Positions 17,501 through 26,330 are shown, numbered from the stretch's first letter. The stretch: 64,000 bases of DNA from JALOAT01 sp041685115 (GCA_041685115.1 JAWLGK010000016.1:1-64000); one strand, 5' to 3'. A program made the numbers and translations. The notes: generated by a model not told the origin, from the letters alone.

Positions 17501-18869
17501 GCTCCTCGGACTGCTTCCGCTCGCTGACGTCACGCGTCACTTCCTGGTAATAACGGCGGCCCTGCGAATCGATGACACGCGCACTGACTTCCACGGGAAA
17601 CAGGCTGCCGTCGCTGCGCCGGTGCACGGTCTCGAAACGCGCTGCCGCGCCTGCCGCGAGTTGCTCCAGTGTGGCGGCGACCTTGTCACGCTCGGCGGGT
17701 GCCTGCAGATCGGCGATGGACATGCGCAGGAGATCGGCCCGGCTGTAGCCGTAGGCTTCCGCCGCCTTGTCGTTGCACTCACAGATCCGGCCCTCCTCGT
17801 CCGCCAGCACGATGATGTCGTTGGCGTAGCGGGCCAGGTAATCGAAGTGCTGGGCCAGGGCACACCGGTCCGCCTCGGCGCGCCACTCCCGTGCCGATTG
17901 CTCTGCCGCGACGCGTCGGCGCCAGGCCCACAGGGCCGTGCCCGTGGCCGCGAACAACGCCAGGCTGAACAACAGGACGCCACCGGCGAAGCGCAACACC
18001 AGGGCCGTGTTCTCGCGCTTGTGCACCTTGGCGATGATGGTCCAGGGCGTGTCAGGAATGGGTGCGGCTACCGCCAAGGACATGGCCCCGGTGTAATCGA
18101 GACCTCGCAGCCGTCCACGTGCCGTACGTGCCTGGGTGGCAATCCGCTCAGGGGCATCCTCGCCCACGCCGGATGCACCCTCCGCGAATCGCCGTTCGGA
18201 GAGATACAGCAAGCGCCCAGGCTGGAGGTCCACCAGCAGCACCTCCGCGGTGTCACCGAGCATGGGCCAACCGGACAGGCGCGGGGAGATGTCCAGCGCC
18301 GGGAGCAGCTGGAAGCCGAGCGCACCGACGAAGCGCGCACCGTCGTACACCGGCGCGAGCATGACGAGACGCGCATCCGGCTCACCGTCAGAACCTGTAA
18401 AGACGACATCGTGGAAGCCTACATGCGCGCTGCGACGCACGGCCTCGGTGGCGCCAGGCAGCCGTTCGGCACCGCGCACCGCCTCACCGAATTCCATGCG
18501 CGGCACACCGGCGGCATCGACGATGAACACGTTTCCATAGTGGGGCCGCGCCAGCAGCGTGTTCACCTCATGCTCGAAGGCTGCCCACGCCCTGCCCGAC
18601 TCTGCGCCAGGTACGGCCAACCGCTCTGCGATGGCCCGCACATGCCGCGGGGCGTCGGCGAGACGCCGGGCCTCCGTCGCGCGCTCCTCACGCCACACCA
18701 CCCCATCGGCCACTTCGGCCGCCACCACCGTCTCCAGCATGGTCCATTGGTGGTCGGTTACCACGTCACGCGTGTAGGCGTAGCTGAGGTAGGCCAGCGC
18801 CGTCACCAACAGCGCCACGCCGGTGATCAGCAGCAGTTTTTCGGTGTGTGCACCTCCGCCGCGCCGCAT
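14556..18869 (-). CDS. membrane PAS/GAF receptor with degenerate GGDEF and EAL domains
   Basis: 1437 residues. TM1 is at about 12-32, then a periplasmic sensor of about 250 residues, TM2 at about 292-312, PAS 340-460, GAF 470-640, three further PAS 640-1005, GGDEF 1008-1170 and EAL 1180-1430. The GGDEF signature reads GADDF, the substrate-pocket lysine of DRFK is Gly (DRFGNIND), and LGH is LGL. In the EAL domain the metal-binding pair of DDFGTGYSS is GR (VGRFGGGYAS), although EALLRW, VNVSPGQL and LKLDKS persist. Loss of these residues predicts neither cyclase nor phosphodiesterase activity, leaving a possible c-di-GMP receptor or partner. It is a tandem paralogue of the next gene, 108 bp away. 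Confidence 0.9.
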   Translation of the reverse strand: MRRGGGAHTEKLLLITGVALLVTALAYLSYAYTRDVVTDHQWTMLETVVAAEVADGVVWREERATEARRLADAPRHVRAIAERLAVPGAESGRAWAAFEHEVNTLLARPHYGNVFIVDAAGVPRMEFGEAVRGAERLPGATEAVRRSAHVGFHDVVFTGSDGEPDARLVMLAPVYDGARFVGALGFQLLPALDISPRLSGWPMLGDTAEVLLVDLQPGRLLYLSERRFAEGASGVGEDAPERIATQARTARGRLRGLDYTGAMSLAVAAPIPDTPWTIIAKVHKRENTALVLRFAGGVLLFSLALFAATGTALWAWRRRVAAEQSAREWRAEADRCALAQHFDYLARYANDIIVLADEEGRICECNDKAAEAYGYSRADLLRMSIADLQAPAERDKVAATLEQLAAGAAARFETVHRRSDGSLFPVEVSARVIDSQGRRYYQEVTRDVSERKQSEEHIRRLNRLYAMLVQTNTAIVHRRDRYDLLMQACRIAVQTAGFDAAWVARPGDERAQMEVVAFHGEGDNGSPPPEVLRIAAALIARGVSNGESAYSNDITADAPDHGRDAPNTRGRHGSLAVFRLRVRGEVGPVLVIHAHARGAFDPEMIEMFEEMAGDLGYALENIAHEERRRAIEREVWVNEMRFEAIFENMASAVLVLANHAGEFRIKAVNGAAERMEGLSRAHVEGMEVEAVFPWAPHCLAPVAAAVWASGKPQRIPPHYHQGETLRWRESYVYRLPTDEIVVLMDDVTERLTAIDALRRSEERLQLVLAGTDDGYWDVDLEEGATFYSDRLASLLGCSRELLGSDFRVWEQYVHPDDLPEVRAALEKHLRGDTPLFRAEARVNCGDGRVIWGLARGRVVRRGPEGKPLRVAGVLSDVTARRHAEEQSRLWATVAEVSDEAVLVTDAQRRTLVANPAYTRMTGFAPDELLGRVPEVLEEGAADGRHSPLWEALRRVGRWRGEVIGRRKDGTTFPMAFTLSAVTNDTGLPRHYVIVASDISGRRQAEERARHLAYHDALTGLPSRALFNDRVASAITHARRTGTVFAVLCVDLDRFGNINDALGLALGDRLLVEVADRLRRAVRQDDTVSRSGADDFLVLLPTLVTPDGAARVAAKLMASLAEAFLLDGTEIRLTASVGIALWPGDGETAEQLVESAAAALRLAKRRGHGNVQFCAEEVNQRVRERLSLENRLRRAVERREFELHYQPQIRAHNHEVTGVEALLRWSCDGRLLAPAEFLSLAEETGLIAPIGQWVLEEACHQQRTWMLAGLPPLRVAVNVSPGQLRGADWPRYAREVLERACTEPGALEAEFTEDDLLGDVEAGMAALREMKAAGLSIAVGRFGGGYASLNWLRQLPIDTLKLDKSLVQGFARDPDARAAPDTIIGLARRLGMRIVAEGVENDGDVASLEVCGCDAMQGFHFAPPLAADAFTAWWRARG

Positions 18870-18977
18870 GCCCTATTTGCTCCGCGAGGATGGTTCCACA
18901 CAGTGTAGAAGTAGGCTGGCATCGCAGAAATGTGTAGGTGGGGGCCTGCGGTCACGCTCACCATCCTGCGTCGCCGT

Positions 18978-21900
18978 TCAGTCGGTGCGTGTGCGTTCCA
19001 CCGCATCGACACGGCGCCGCCACCAGCGCATGAATTCGTCGGCCGCAAGCGGCGGCGCGAAGAAATATCCCTGCAATTCGTCGCATTGGCTCTCGCGCAG
19101 AAGGTCGATTTCCCCTTGCTTCTCCACGCCCTCAGCGATGGTTCGCAGGCCCAGGCTCTTGCCCAGGGAGATGATCGCCTCGGTGATCGCCCGATCGATT
19201 GGGTCCTTCTCCATGTCGCGCACGAACGACTGATCCACCTTCAGCCGGTCGATGCGGAACCGGCGCAGGTAACTCAGGCTGGAGTAGCCGGTCCCGAAGT
19301 CGTCGATGGCCAGGGTAATGCCCATTTCCTTCAGCGCCTGCAGGATCCGCATGCTCGCCTCGGCATCCTCCATGATCATGCTCTCGGTGAGTTCCATCTC
19401 CAGGAGCTTAGGGCTGGCGCAACTGCCCGTGACGATGCGCTCAAGGACTGCGAGCAGTTCCTTGCGGTGAAATTGTGCCGCCGAGATGTTCACGGCCATG
19501 GTAACCGGCGGCAAGCCCTCGCTCAGCCACTGACGTTGCTGACAACACGCCTCCTCCAGCACCCAGTCGCCGATGGGCAGGATCAGCCCTGATTCCTCGG
19601 CCACGGGAATGAACTCGTCCGGCCTCACCAGCCGGTCGCCCCATTTCCATCGCAGCAGCGCCTCGATGCCTATCAGGTCGTTTTTCCAGATGTCCACCTG
19701 CGGTTGGTAATGGAGGATGAAATCACCGTGATCGATGGCGGCCTTGAGCGCGCTTTCCATGGAAATGCGCCGCAACGCACGCAGGTTGAGTTCCCGGACG
19801 AAGAACTGGAAGTTGTTGCGTCCGCGCTCCTTGGCAAAGTACATGGCCGCATCCGCGTTGCGGATCAACGTTTCACTGTCGGTGCCGTCATCCGGGCAGA
19901 TGGCGATGCCGACGCTGGCGGTCACATGCACCTGGCTGCTGTTTAGGGTGAACGGCTGGGCGATCACGTCGAGGACCTTCTGCGCCACCTGGCCTGCGTC
20001 GGACGCATCTTCGAGTTCGGTGACCAGCAGGATGAATTCGTCACCACCCTGGCGGCTTACGGTGTCATCCACGCGCACGCAGGTGCGCAGGCGCTGGGCA
20101 GCAATCTTCAGCAATTCGTCGCCCATGTGGTGACCGAGCGAGTCATTGATGTTCTTGAAGCGGTCGATGTCGACGAACAACACGCCGACCCGGGTCCCGG
20201 TGCGTTGGGCATGGGCCAGGGCCTGCTCGATACGGTCTTCGAGTAGCGCCCGGTTCGGCAGACCGGTAAGCACATCGTGATGGGCGAGGAAGCGGATGCG
20301 AGCCTCGGTGGCCTTGCGCTCGCTGATATCGACGCAGATTGCGATGTAGTTCTGCAGCGCACCCCGCGGGTCGCGCGTGGCAGTGATGGAGATATACATC
20401 GGAAACACCTCGCCGTTCTTGCGGCGGTCCTGGATCTCCCCCTGCCAGCGCCCGGTATCGTTGATCGAGGCCCACATGTTCTGGTAGAAAGCCCGGCTCT
20501 GTTCGCCCGAGCTGAACATGCGTGGATTGCGCCCCCTCATCTCCTCGAGGGTGTAGCCGGTGATCGCGCTGAAGGCGGCATTCGCCGAAACGATGCGCGC
20601 TTCGTCGTCGGTAATGAAGATGCCTTCCTGGGTACTCTCGAACACCGTGGCCCAGAGCCGCAACTGGTTTTCTTCACGCTTGCGCTCGGAGATGTCGCGA
20701 TGGGTGCCGGTCATGCGCAGCGCGGCGCCGTCCTTGGCGCGGCGCACGACCGTGCCACGGGCCTGCACCCAGACCACGCTGCCGTCCCGGTGCAGCATAC
20801 GGTGCTCCGAGGCGTACTGGGGGGTCTTACCGGCCAGATGCGCTGTCAGCGCCTGCTCCACCTCGTCCATGTCATCCGGATGCACGAGGGCAATCCAGGC
20901 CTCGGACAAGTGCGCAAGATCCTGGACGCTGTAGCCGAACATCTCGGCAAAACGCCGACTGAAGTAGTAATCGTTGGTCTCGTAATCGATATCCCAGTAA
21001 CCGTCGTTCACACCCTGGAGCACCAGGGCGAGGCGCTCCTCGCTGGCGCGCAGCCGCAGTTCCGCCGCCTTGCGCTGGGTGATGTCATCGTAAACGATCA
21101 CCACGAACTGGCCCGGCAGCGCATACACATACAGGTTGCGCCACTGGACCTGCCCGTTTCTTCTGAAGTTGATCTCCAGGGACTCCGGCTTGCCGGTCAG
21201 CCACACCCTTTGCACCGCGTCGGCCAGGCCTGTGTCGCGAAACTCGGGCTCTGTCGCGCTCAAACGATGGCCAATCGCGACCTCACGCGGAACCTGCTCG
21301 ATGCGCGAAAAAGCCAGGTTGACGTCGCGTACGATGAAGTCCGCGCCACTCTCGATGGGCTCATAGACGACCATGCCGGAACTCATGTTCTCGATGAGTT
21401 GCCGATAGCGGTATTCGCTCGCGCGGGTCTGCGTCTCTGCACGGGCGCGCAATGCCTCACGCTGGAAGTTGTCCAGGGCGAAGGAGATGTCCCGCGCCAT
21501 CTGGCGCAACAGCGCCAGGGTCTGTTCGTCGAAATAATCACGTTCAGTGGCGTAAACGGAGAGCACGCCGATGAGACGCATGTTTTCCCGGATAGGCAGC
21601 GATGCGGCGGAGCGTATCCCGCCGAGGCGCGCCAGATCGCGCCATTCGTCGGTGCGGGGGTCCGCTGCGAAATCGTTGCTCACGCACACATCCCCGGACG
21701 CGAAGGCGCACGTGGACACACCGAGCTGCGCGATGTGCTTGCTCTCGGTGGGCAGCCGCAAGGCGGTGAAGAACTCCGGGTGTTCACCGGCATGGGCCGT
21801 CGCCAGCAATTCGCCCGTTTGTCCGTCGTGCAACGCTATCCATGCGTCGACGAATTTCCCGTGTTCCACGGCAATGCGGCATATCTCCTGGAACAGGGTC

Positions 21901-23357
21901 TGCCGATCACGCACCCGTACGATGGCCTCGTTGGTCTGCGCCAGGGTGGCGTAGAGATGATTGAGCCGCTGCAGTGCCCGTTGCGCCCGCTTGCGCTCGC
22001 TGATGTCGCGCGCCACCACCTGGTAGAACGGCGTACCGTCGATGTCGATGACCCGAGAACTCGACTCGATGGGGATAATGCGGCCATCCCTGGACTGGTG
22101 CATCACCTCGTAGATGCGGGCCTTTTCCGCGCGCAGCAGCGCCCATTCGTGATCAAAGGAGGATTGTTCCGTCGGCGCACGCAGCTGTTTGATGGTCATG
22201 CCCAGCAATGCATCGCGCGAGTAGCCGTACAGCTCCACCGCCCGATCGTTGACTTCCAGGATGCGGCCGCGCTCGTCCGCGAGCAGGATGATGTCGTTGG
22301 CGTACTTGGCCAGATAGTCGAAATGCCGCGCAAGTGCGGCGCGATCACGGGCGGCCTCGAGCCGGAAGCGTGCCCTTTCGGAGCGCCACCACATGTAGAT
22401 GAGCCAGGCCGCTGCGGCAATCACGAGCACCGTCACGGCGACGATCCACAAGGCCAGTTCGCGGATTGGCGCAAAGACCTCGCGCTGATCGATCTTGATC
22501 AGCAGCCGCCACGGGGTGTTTTCGATGGCGCTCGCCATGGCCAGCACGGGGCGACCGCGGTAGTCGGTCCCCGCAAGCGGGCCCTGGGTGTCCAGTGCAG
22601 CGGCGGCCACCCGCGCCCGGTCGCGGGGCATCAGCGTGCCGGCGCGGATATCGCGACCTGCGGTCAGAAAATGCACGCCGCCCGGCGCGGTCTGTACGAG
22701 CAGCACCTCGCCGGAGGATTCGGGCACGGGCCAGGAGAACAGCACAGGCTCGGCGAAGTACGCGGGGTCCAGCTGCACGCCGATGACGCCGCTGGGCGCA
22801 TCGGCGCGAGGCCCTGCGATGACGCTCAGCAGATGTAAGCGTACCTGGTTGTCCGCGGTCAGGACGTGCACCAGCTGAGGCGCCCCGGTGACCAGTGCCG
22901 CGCGCACCAGCAGGCGGAAATCGTCGGGCAGGCGCGGGGCCATGCCCACGTGAAAGCGCACGTCGGCTGCCGGGTCCACCACATAAAGGCTGTCGTAGCG
23001 GTCGATGGCGACCAGGGGCATGAAGCTCTCGCGCAGGTGTTGCCCGGCCGCTGTGTTGCCCGCAAGGACCTTGTGCAGGCTGTCGTTGACGGCCGGATTC
23101 CGGGCGAGGACGGAAAGCTCGCTAATGCGGTCGCGGCGCCAGGCCTCGATCTGCCGCAGCTTGGCGGTCGTGAGACCGGAAAGATAGTTGTTTGCCGCAC
23201 GGTGCAGGCGCTGGCGTTCGAACTCGAACACCGCATAGCCGAGCGCGAGGATGGTCAGCACCACGGCAAGGAACAGCAGCGCCAGGGCGCGCCCCCGGGT
23301 CGGCGGGCGCAGTCTGCGCCGCGGCGCGCTCTGACTCACGCTCGCGCTTGCTCTCAT
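18978..23357 (-). CDS. membrane PAS/GAF diguanylate cyclase/phosphodiesterase (GGDEF-EAL)
   Basis: About 1459 residues with the same architecture as its downstream neighbour: TM1 about 23-45, a periplasmic sensor to about 300, TM2 about 302-325, PAS, GAF, three PAS, GGDEF (about 1015-1180) and EAL (about 1190-1440). Here both outputs look intact: VDIDRFKNIND, LGHHMGD and RQGGDEF in the first; EALLRW, NISAAQF, ELTES, DDFGTGYSS and LKVDQSF in the second. It should both make and degrade c-di-GMP. No inhibitory RxxD site was checked in detail. The start is uncertain: ATG at 23357 puts TM1 near the N-terminus, while an in-frame start at 23459 would add 34 mostly basic residues. Confidence 0.88.
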   Translation of the reverse strand: MRASASVSQSAPRRRLRPPTRGRALALLFLAVVLTILALGYAVFEFERQRLHRAANNYLSGLTTAKLRQIEAWRRDRISELSVLARNPAVNDSLHKVLAGNTAAGQHLRESFMPLVAIDRYDSLYVVDPAADVRFHVGMAPRLPDDFRLLVRAALVTGAPQLVHVLTADNQVRLHLLSVIAGPRADAPSGVIGVQLDPAYFAEPVLFSWPVPESSGEVLLVQTAPGGVHFLTAGRDIRAGTLMPRDRARVAAAALDTQGPLAGTDYRGRPVLAMASAIENTPWRLLIKIDQREVFAPIRELALWIVAVTVLVIAAAAWLIYMWWRSERARFRLEAARDRAALARHFDYLAKYANDIILLADERGRILEVNDRAVELYGYSRDALLGMTIKQLRAPTEQSSFDHEWALLRAEKARIYEVMHQSRDGRIIPIESSSRVIDIDGTPFYQVVARDISERKRAQRALQRLNHLYATLAQTNEAIVRVRDRQTLFQEICRIAVEHGKFVDAWIALHDGQTGELLATAHAGEHPEFFTALRLPTESKHIAQLGVSTCAFASGDVCVSNDFAADPRTDEWRDLARLGGIRSAASLPIRENMRLIGVLSVYATERDYFDEQTLALLRQMARDISFALDNFQREALRARAETQTRASEYRYRQLIENMSSGMVVYEPIESGADFIVRDVNLAFSRIEQVPREVAIGHRLSATEPEFRDTGLADAVQRVWLTGKPESLEINFRRNGQVQWRNLYVYALPGQFVVIVYDDITQRKAAELRLRASEERLALVLQGVNDGYWDIDYETNDYYFSRRFAEMFGYSVQDLAHLSEAWIALVHPDDMDEVEQALTAHLAGKTPQYASEHRMLHRDGSVVWVQARGTVVRRAKDGAALRMTGTHRDISERKREENQLRLWATVFESTQEGIFITDDEARIVSANAAFSAITGYTLEEMRGRNPRMFSSGEQSRAFYQNMWASINDTGRWQGEIQDRRKNGEVFPMYISITATRDPRGALQNYIAICVDISERKATEARIRFLAHHDVLTGLPNRALLEDRIEQALAHAQRTGTRVGVLFVDIDRFKNINDSLGHHMGDELLKIAAQRLRTCVRVDDTVSRQGGDEFILLVTELEDASDAGQVAQKVLDVIAQPFTLNSSQVHVTASVGIAICPDDGTDSETLIRNADAAMYFAKERGRNNFQFFVRELNLRALRRISMESALKAAIDHGDFILHYQPQVDIWKNDLIGIEALLRWKWGDRLVRPDEFIPVAEESGLILPIGDWVLEEACCQQRQWLSEGLPPVTMAVNISAAQFHRKELLAVLERIVTGSCASPKLLEMELTESMIMEDAEASMRILQALKEMGITLAIDDFGTGYSSLSYLRRFRIDRLKVDQSFVRDMEKDPIDRAITEAIISLGKSLGLRTIAEGVEKQGEIDLLRESQCDELQGYFFAPPLAADEFMRWWRRRVDAVERTRTD

Positions 23358-23525
23358 GCTATGCGCCCTGACAGGGCGTCCCCTGTGTCGCTCAGGCGAG
23401 CGGTCACGGCAGACGGCCGTGGCTGCAACACGTGACGGAGCCCGTGCGGGCCCCGTCATACCGACCCGGCATGAGGCCGAACGCAGCGCCGGCCGGAGTT
23501 GTTTTTTTACTCGAGCGCGCGCCGG

Positions 23526-23774
23526 CTAGCGTCGGGCGACGCGATAGACCCATAACAGCAGGACGGCGCCGAGCACGGCGATGCCGAAACTCGACAGATT
23601 GAAGCCCGTGACGCCGCCGAAGCCCAGCGCCGAACCGATGAAACCGCCCAGCAGGGCACCGAGGACGCCGATCACAATGGTGACGAAGAAGCCGCCCGGG
23701 TCGCGCCCCGGCATCAGCAGCTTTGCGACGACACCCGCGATGAGACCGAACAGGATCCAAGCGAAAATTCCCAT
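23526..23774 (-). CDS. GlsB/YeaQ/YmgE-type small membrane protein
   Basis: 82 residues, three hydrophobic segments and glycine-rich turns. FAWILFGLIAGVVAKLLMPG followed by a G-G-F stretch and IGVLGALLGGFIGSALG is the characteristic transglycosylase-associated (YeaQ/YmgE) family pattern. These are inner-membrane proteins linked to stress responses with no proven catalytic role. GAGGT lies 7 bp before the ATG; a longer reading frame upstream is rejected because the family begins MG-F/I-x-W. Confidence 0.85.
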   Translation of the reverse strand: MGIFAWILFGLIAGVVAKLLMPGRDPGGFFVTIVIGVLGALLGGFIGSALGFGGVTGFNLSSFGIAVLGAVLLLWVYRVARR

Positions 23775-23906
23775 GATCCGTACCTCGTTTCGGACACTCT
23801 GCAACAAGCATAGGCCGTTCGCGCCATGCGCAAGGCCCACCATCACGGGCGGCGGGATCCGACTAGTCTCAGGTTGATGCAAATGCCCAAATCAATGAGG
23901 GAGACC

Positions 23907-24137
23907 ATGCGTCCGTTCTTTGGATCAGCGCCGCCGGAAGGCGCCTCGGAGGAAGTACTGGCCAGTCACCCAAGCTGGCGCCGCCGCACCCGTGGTTACC
24001 GGCGCAAGCAGCGCCTGGTGCGCGATCTGTGGATCGTCTCGGGCCTGATGATGCTCGGCGCCCCGCTGGGCGGTATGCTCGCACTGGCCCTCGGCACCCT
24101 GTTGCTGGGCTTCGTCATCCTCGACGAGACGCCCTGA
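23907..24137 (+). CDS. small basic membrane protein, unknown function
   Basis: 76 residues. A basic, Arg-rich middle (SWRRRTRGYRRKQRLVRD, about 28-45) precedes one or two hydrophobic segments (about 46-71). GAGGGAG lies immediately upstream of the ATG at 23907; in-frame ATGs at 23877 and 23895 are alternatives. It is divergent from the GlsB-like gene. I recognise no family, and the coding call rests on the binding site, a plausible membrane segment and codon use. Confidence 0.5.
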   Translation: MRPFFGSAPPEGASEEVLASHPSWRRRTRGYRRKQRLVRDLWIVSGLMMLGAPLGGMLALALGTLLLGFVILDETP

Positions 24138-24191
24138 GCCGCCGTGGCGTCGGCACTGCCATGCGCCAGCGGCACCAGCCTCCCGACTCTC

Positions 24192-24302
24192 CGTCACCCC
24201 GGCGGAGGCCGGGGTCCATTCCGTCTCCCCTCTTCGTCACCCCGGCAAAAGCCGGGGTGCATGCCCAGGACGTGAAGATGGATTCCGGCTTGCGCGGAAT
24301 GA
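24192..24302. repeat. GTCACCCCGGC-type intergenic repeats
   Basis: Two imperfect palindromes, CACCCCGGCGGAGGCCGGGGT and CACCCCGGCAAAAGCCGGGGTG, are followed by a related GGATTCCGGCTTGCGCGGAATGACGG. The same family occurs near 40020-40100, 50675-50705 and 60895-60925. No gene lies between 24138 and the tRNA. Confidence 0.7.
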
Positions 24303-24420
24303 CGGATCCTGTTGCCGCCACAAATTGGTTTCCGGGCTGCGCGGGAATGGCTCGGTCGATGCAGCCGGTTTTTCCCGTGCCCGCCGATCTCGGCGGTTGG
24401 CGCTTTTTTCCGGTGAACGG

Positions 24421-24449
24421 TTGACGCGCGCGTCGATTTCCGCAAGAAT
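24421..24449 (+). promoter_or_regulatory. putative sigma70 promoter of tRNA-Asp
   Basis: TTGACG (24421-24426) and AAGAAT (24444-24449) are separated by 17 bp. A GC-rich discriminator follows and the tRNA begins 35 bp downstream. The -35 matches 5 of 6 consensus bases and the -10 matches 4 of 6. The arrangement is typical of a stringently controlled stable-RNA promoter. Confidence 0.55.
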
Positions 24450-24484
24450 GCGCAGCCCTTGCGGACCACGCGCCGCAAGGTCTC

Positions 24485-24561
24485 GGAGCGGTAGTTCAGT
24501 CGGTTAGAATACCGGCCTGTCACGCCGGGGGTCGCGGGTTCGAGTCCCGTCCGCTCCGCCA
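24485..24561 (+). tRNA. tRNA-Asp (anticodon GTC)
   Basis: 77 bases with acceptor stem GGAGCGG/CCGCTCC, discriminator G and encoded CCA. D-arm region is GTTCAGTCGGTTAGAAT, the anticodon loop is CTGTCAC with GTC, and the T loop is GGTTCGAGTCC. Decodes GAC and GAU. Confidence 0.97.
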
Positions 24562-24576
24562 TCTCCTCGTTGAATT

Positions 24577-24603
24577 ACGGCGCCCTGCGGGGCGCCGTTT
24601 TCA
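24577..24603 (+). terminator. terminator after tRNA-Asp
   Basis: The hairpin ACGGCGCCC-TGC-GGGGCGCCGT is followed by a short T tract, 15 bp after the tRNA. Confidence 0.8.
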
Positions 24604-24629
24604 TTCCATTCCAAAGCCAGCTCGAACTC

Positions 24630-24722
24630 TCGCCAAGGCGCCAACACCGCCAAGCTTGCAAGGCGAGCTGGGAATTTCCGTTCTTCTTGAATCCTTGGCG
24701 TTCTCGGCGTCTCGGCGCGGGC
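24630..24722. repeat. inverted repeat, CTTGGCGTTCTCGGCG family
   Basis: GCCAAGGCGCCAACACCGCCAAG near 24632 pairs with CTTGGCGTTCTCGGCGTCTC near 24701. It is related to the CGCAGAG-type repeats elsewhere in the window and sits between the tRNA terminator and the convergent gshA 3' end. Confidence 0.6.
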
Positions 24723-24752
24723 CCATGTGTTCCGCGGCCGGGAAGAGCTGTC

Positions 24753-26330
24753 TCAGGGCCGTTGCGCGAAGTAGCGTGCCAGATAATCGTCGAAGGACAG
24801 CTGATCCGCGGCCTCCATTTCCCGCTGCGTGGCCAGGGATTTTTCCCTCAGCTCGGCCAGTTGCCCCGCGAGCACCGGCGCGGGGGCGAGCCCTTGGAAA
24901 TAGCGGCGGTGCGCCAGGGACATGCGCCGCGCGAAACCGTGGAAGCTTTCATTGCGCTCGCGCATCTCCCGCAGCATGCGCGCCGACGGCGTGCGTTCCG
25001 GATCAGCGATCGCGGCCTGCTGCGCGGCCAGCGCCCGCGTGTAGGGCCGGCCCGGCACGCCGCTATCGAGCACCTCGGCAATGGGCGCGAGTCCGTCGCA
25101 GATGGCGCCGGCCCAGGCCTTCAGCGTGATGGCCTCACCGTTGCGCATCAAAGTGAGCCCCGGCTCGCGGCCGCGATGGGCCACGGCCATCTCGTTGTTG
25201 TCCACTTCAGAACGCTCCCACGGATGGATGCGCGGGCTGTCCTCGAACAAACACCACACCATCAGTGCGTGCATGAAACGCATCTGCGCCTCGTTGATGC
25301 CGAGCGGCTCATAGGCATTGACGTCCAGCGATCGCAGCTCGATGTAGCGCACACCGCGGCGCTTGAGGGCGAGCGAGGGCTTTTCATTGTCCTCCAGCAG
25401 CTGTTTCGGCCGCACGGTGGTGTAGTACTCGTTTTCGATTTGCAGGATGTTGGCGTTCAGCTGCCGGTATTCGCCATCGACCTTCACACCGATCTTTTCG
25501 TAACCGGGGTACGGGGTATTGATGGCGGTGGTGAGGGTCTCCACGTACTCAGCGAGATTGTCGTAGCATGGCCGTACGCCGATCTCGTGCTCGCGGTTGT
25601 TCTGGTAGCCGATATCACCCATGCGCAAAGAGGTGGCATGGGGGCCGTAGTAGGTGCTTTCATCGAAGCTCTCCAACGACCCAGGCTGGCCCGCCAGGAA
25701 ACTCTTGCATACCGCCGGTGAAGCACCGAACAGGTACGGAATCAGCCAGCCCACCCGTTGCAGGTTGCGGATGAGCCCGAAGTAGCGATCGGAGATGAAG
25801 TCCTGGCGTGCGCGCCGGTCACCTTCCATGTCCTGCAGGGCATCCCAGAACCCCTCTGCAAACGAGAAATTGAAATGCACGCCGGAAATGGCCTGCATCA
25901 TGCGCCCGTAGCGGTGCGCAAGACCTTGCCGGTAGACGTGTTTCATCCGCCCTGCGTTGGAATGGCCGTACTGCGCGATGGGCACACCGTCCTCGCCGTT
26001 GACCACGCACGGCATGCTGGTCGCCCACAGGTACTCGTCGTCGATGTGCGCGTAGACGAAGCGGTGCAATTCGCGAAGGAATGCCAATACCGCATCCATG
26101 TCGCCGAGGGGCGGCGTGATGAGTTCGAGCAGGGCCTCGGAAAAATCCGTGGTGATGTAGGGGTGGGTCAGTGCCGAGCCGAGCGCCGTTGGATGGGGTG
26201 TCAGCGCTAGGCTGCCCTCGGGGTTCACGCGCAGGCTTTCCTTCTCGACGCCGCACTGAAAAACCTGAAGCAGGCCGCCGTGGCCAGCCGACAAAAAGCG
26301 CTGCAGGCGCGGGTGAAAAGGCTTGTGCAA
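24753..26330 (-). CDS. gshA: glutamate-cysteine ligase, proteobacterial type
   Basis: 525 residues, the usual length for gammaproteobacterial GshA. CGVEKESLRV, HPTALGSALTHPYITTDFSE and the later RYIELRSLDVNAYEP are characteristic substrate-binding motifs. It joins glutamate and cysteine with ATP, the first and rate-limiting step of glutathione synthesis in the cytosol. gshB is not in the window. The reading frame starts with TTG at 26330, and the next in-frame ATG would remove the conserved N-terminus. The TTG start is therefore likely but lacks a strong binding site, which would suit low expression. Confidence 0.95.
   Translation of the reverse strand: MHKPFHPRLQRFLSAGHGGLLQVFQCGVEKESLRVNPEGSLALTPHPTALGSALTHPYITTDFSEALLELITPPLGDMDAVLAFLRELHRFVYAHIDDEYLWATSMPCVVNGEDGVPIAQYGHSNAGRMKHVYRQGLAHRYGRMMQAISGVHFNFSFAEGFWDALQDMEGDRRARQDFISDRYFGLIRNLQRVGWLIPYLFGASPAVCKSFLAGQPGSLESFDESTYYGPHATSLRMGDIGYQNNREHEIGVRPCYDNLAEYVETLTTAINTPYPGYEKIGVKVDGEYRQLNANILQIENEYYTTVRPKQLLEDNEKPSLALKRRGVRYIELRSLDVNAYEPLGINEAQMRFMHALMVWCLFEDSPRIHPWERSEVDNNEMAVAHRGREPGLTLMRNGEAITLKAWAGAICDGLAPIAEVLDSGVPGRPYTRALAAQQAAIADPERTPSARMLREMRERNESFHGFARRMSLAHRRYFQGLAPAPVLAGQLAELREKSLATQREMEAADQLSFDDYLARYFAQRP

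Noticed and set aside
16893..18908. Long open frame on the plus strand antisense to the degenerate GGDEF-EAL gene
   Set aside because: Composition is His/Arg/Gly-rich with no domain character; it is a by-product of high GC in the opposite strand of a real gene.
20277..22838. 853-codon plus-strand open frame inside the intact GGDEF-EAL gene
   Set aside because: Antisense shadow; the minus-strand frame has clear PAS, GGDEF and EAL motifs and this one has none.
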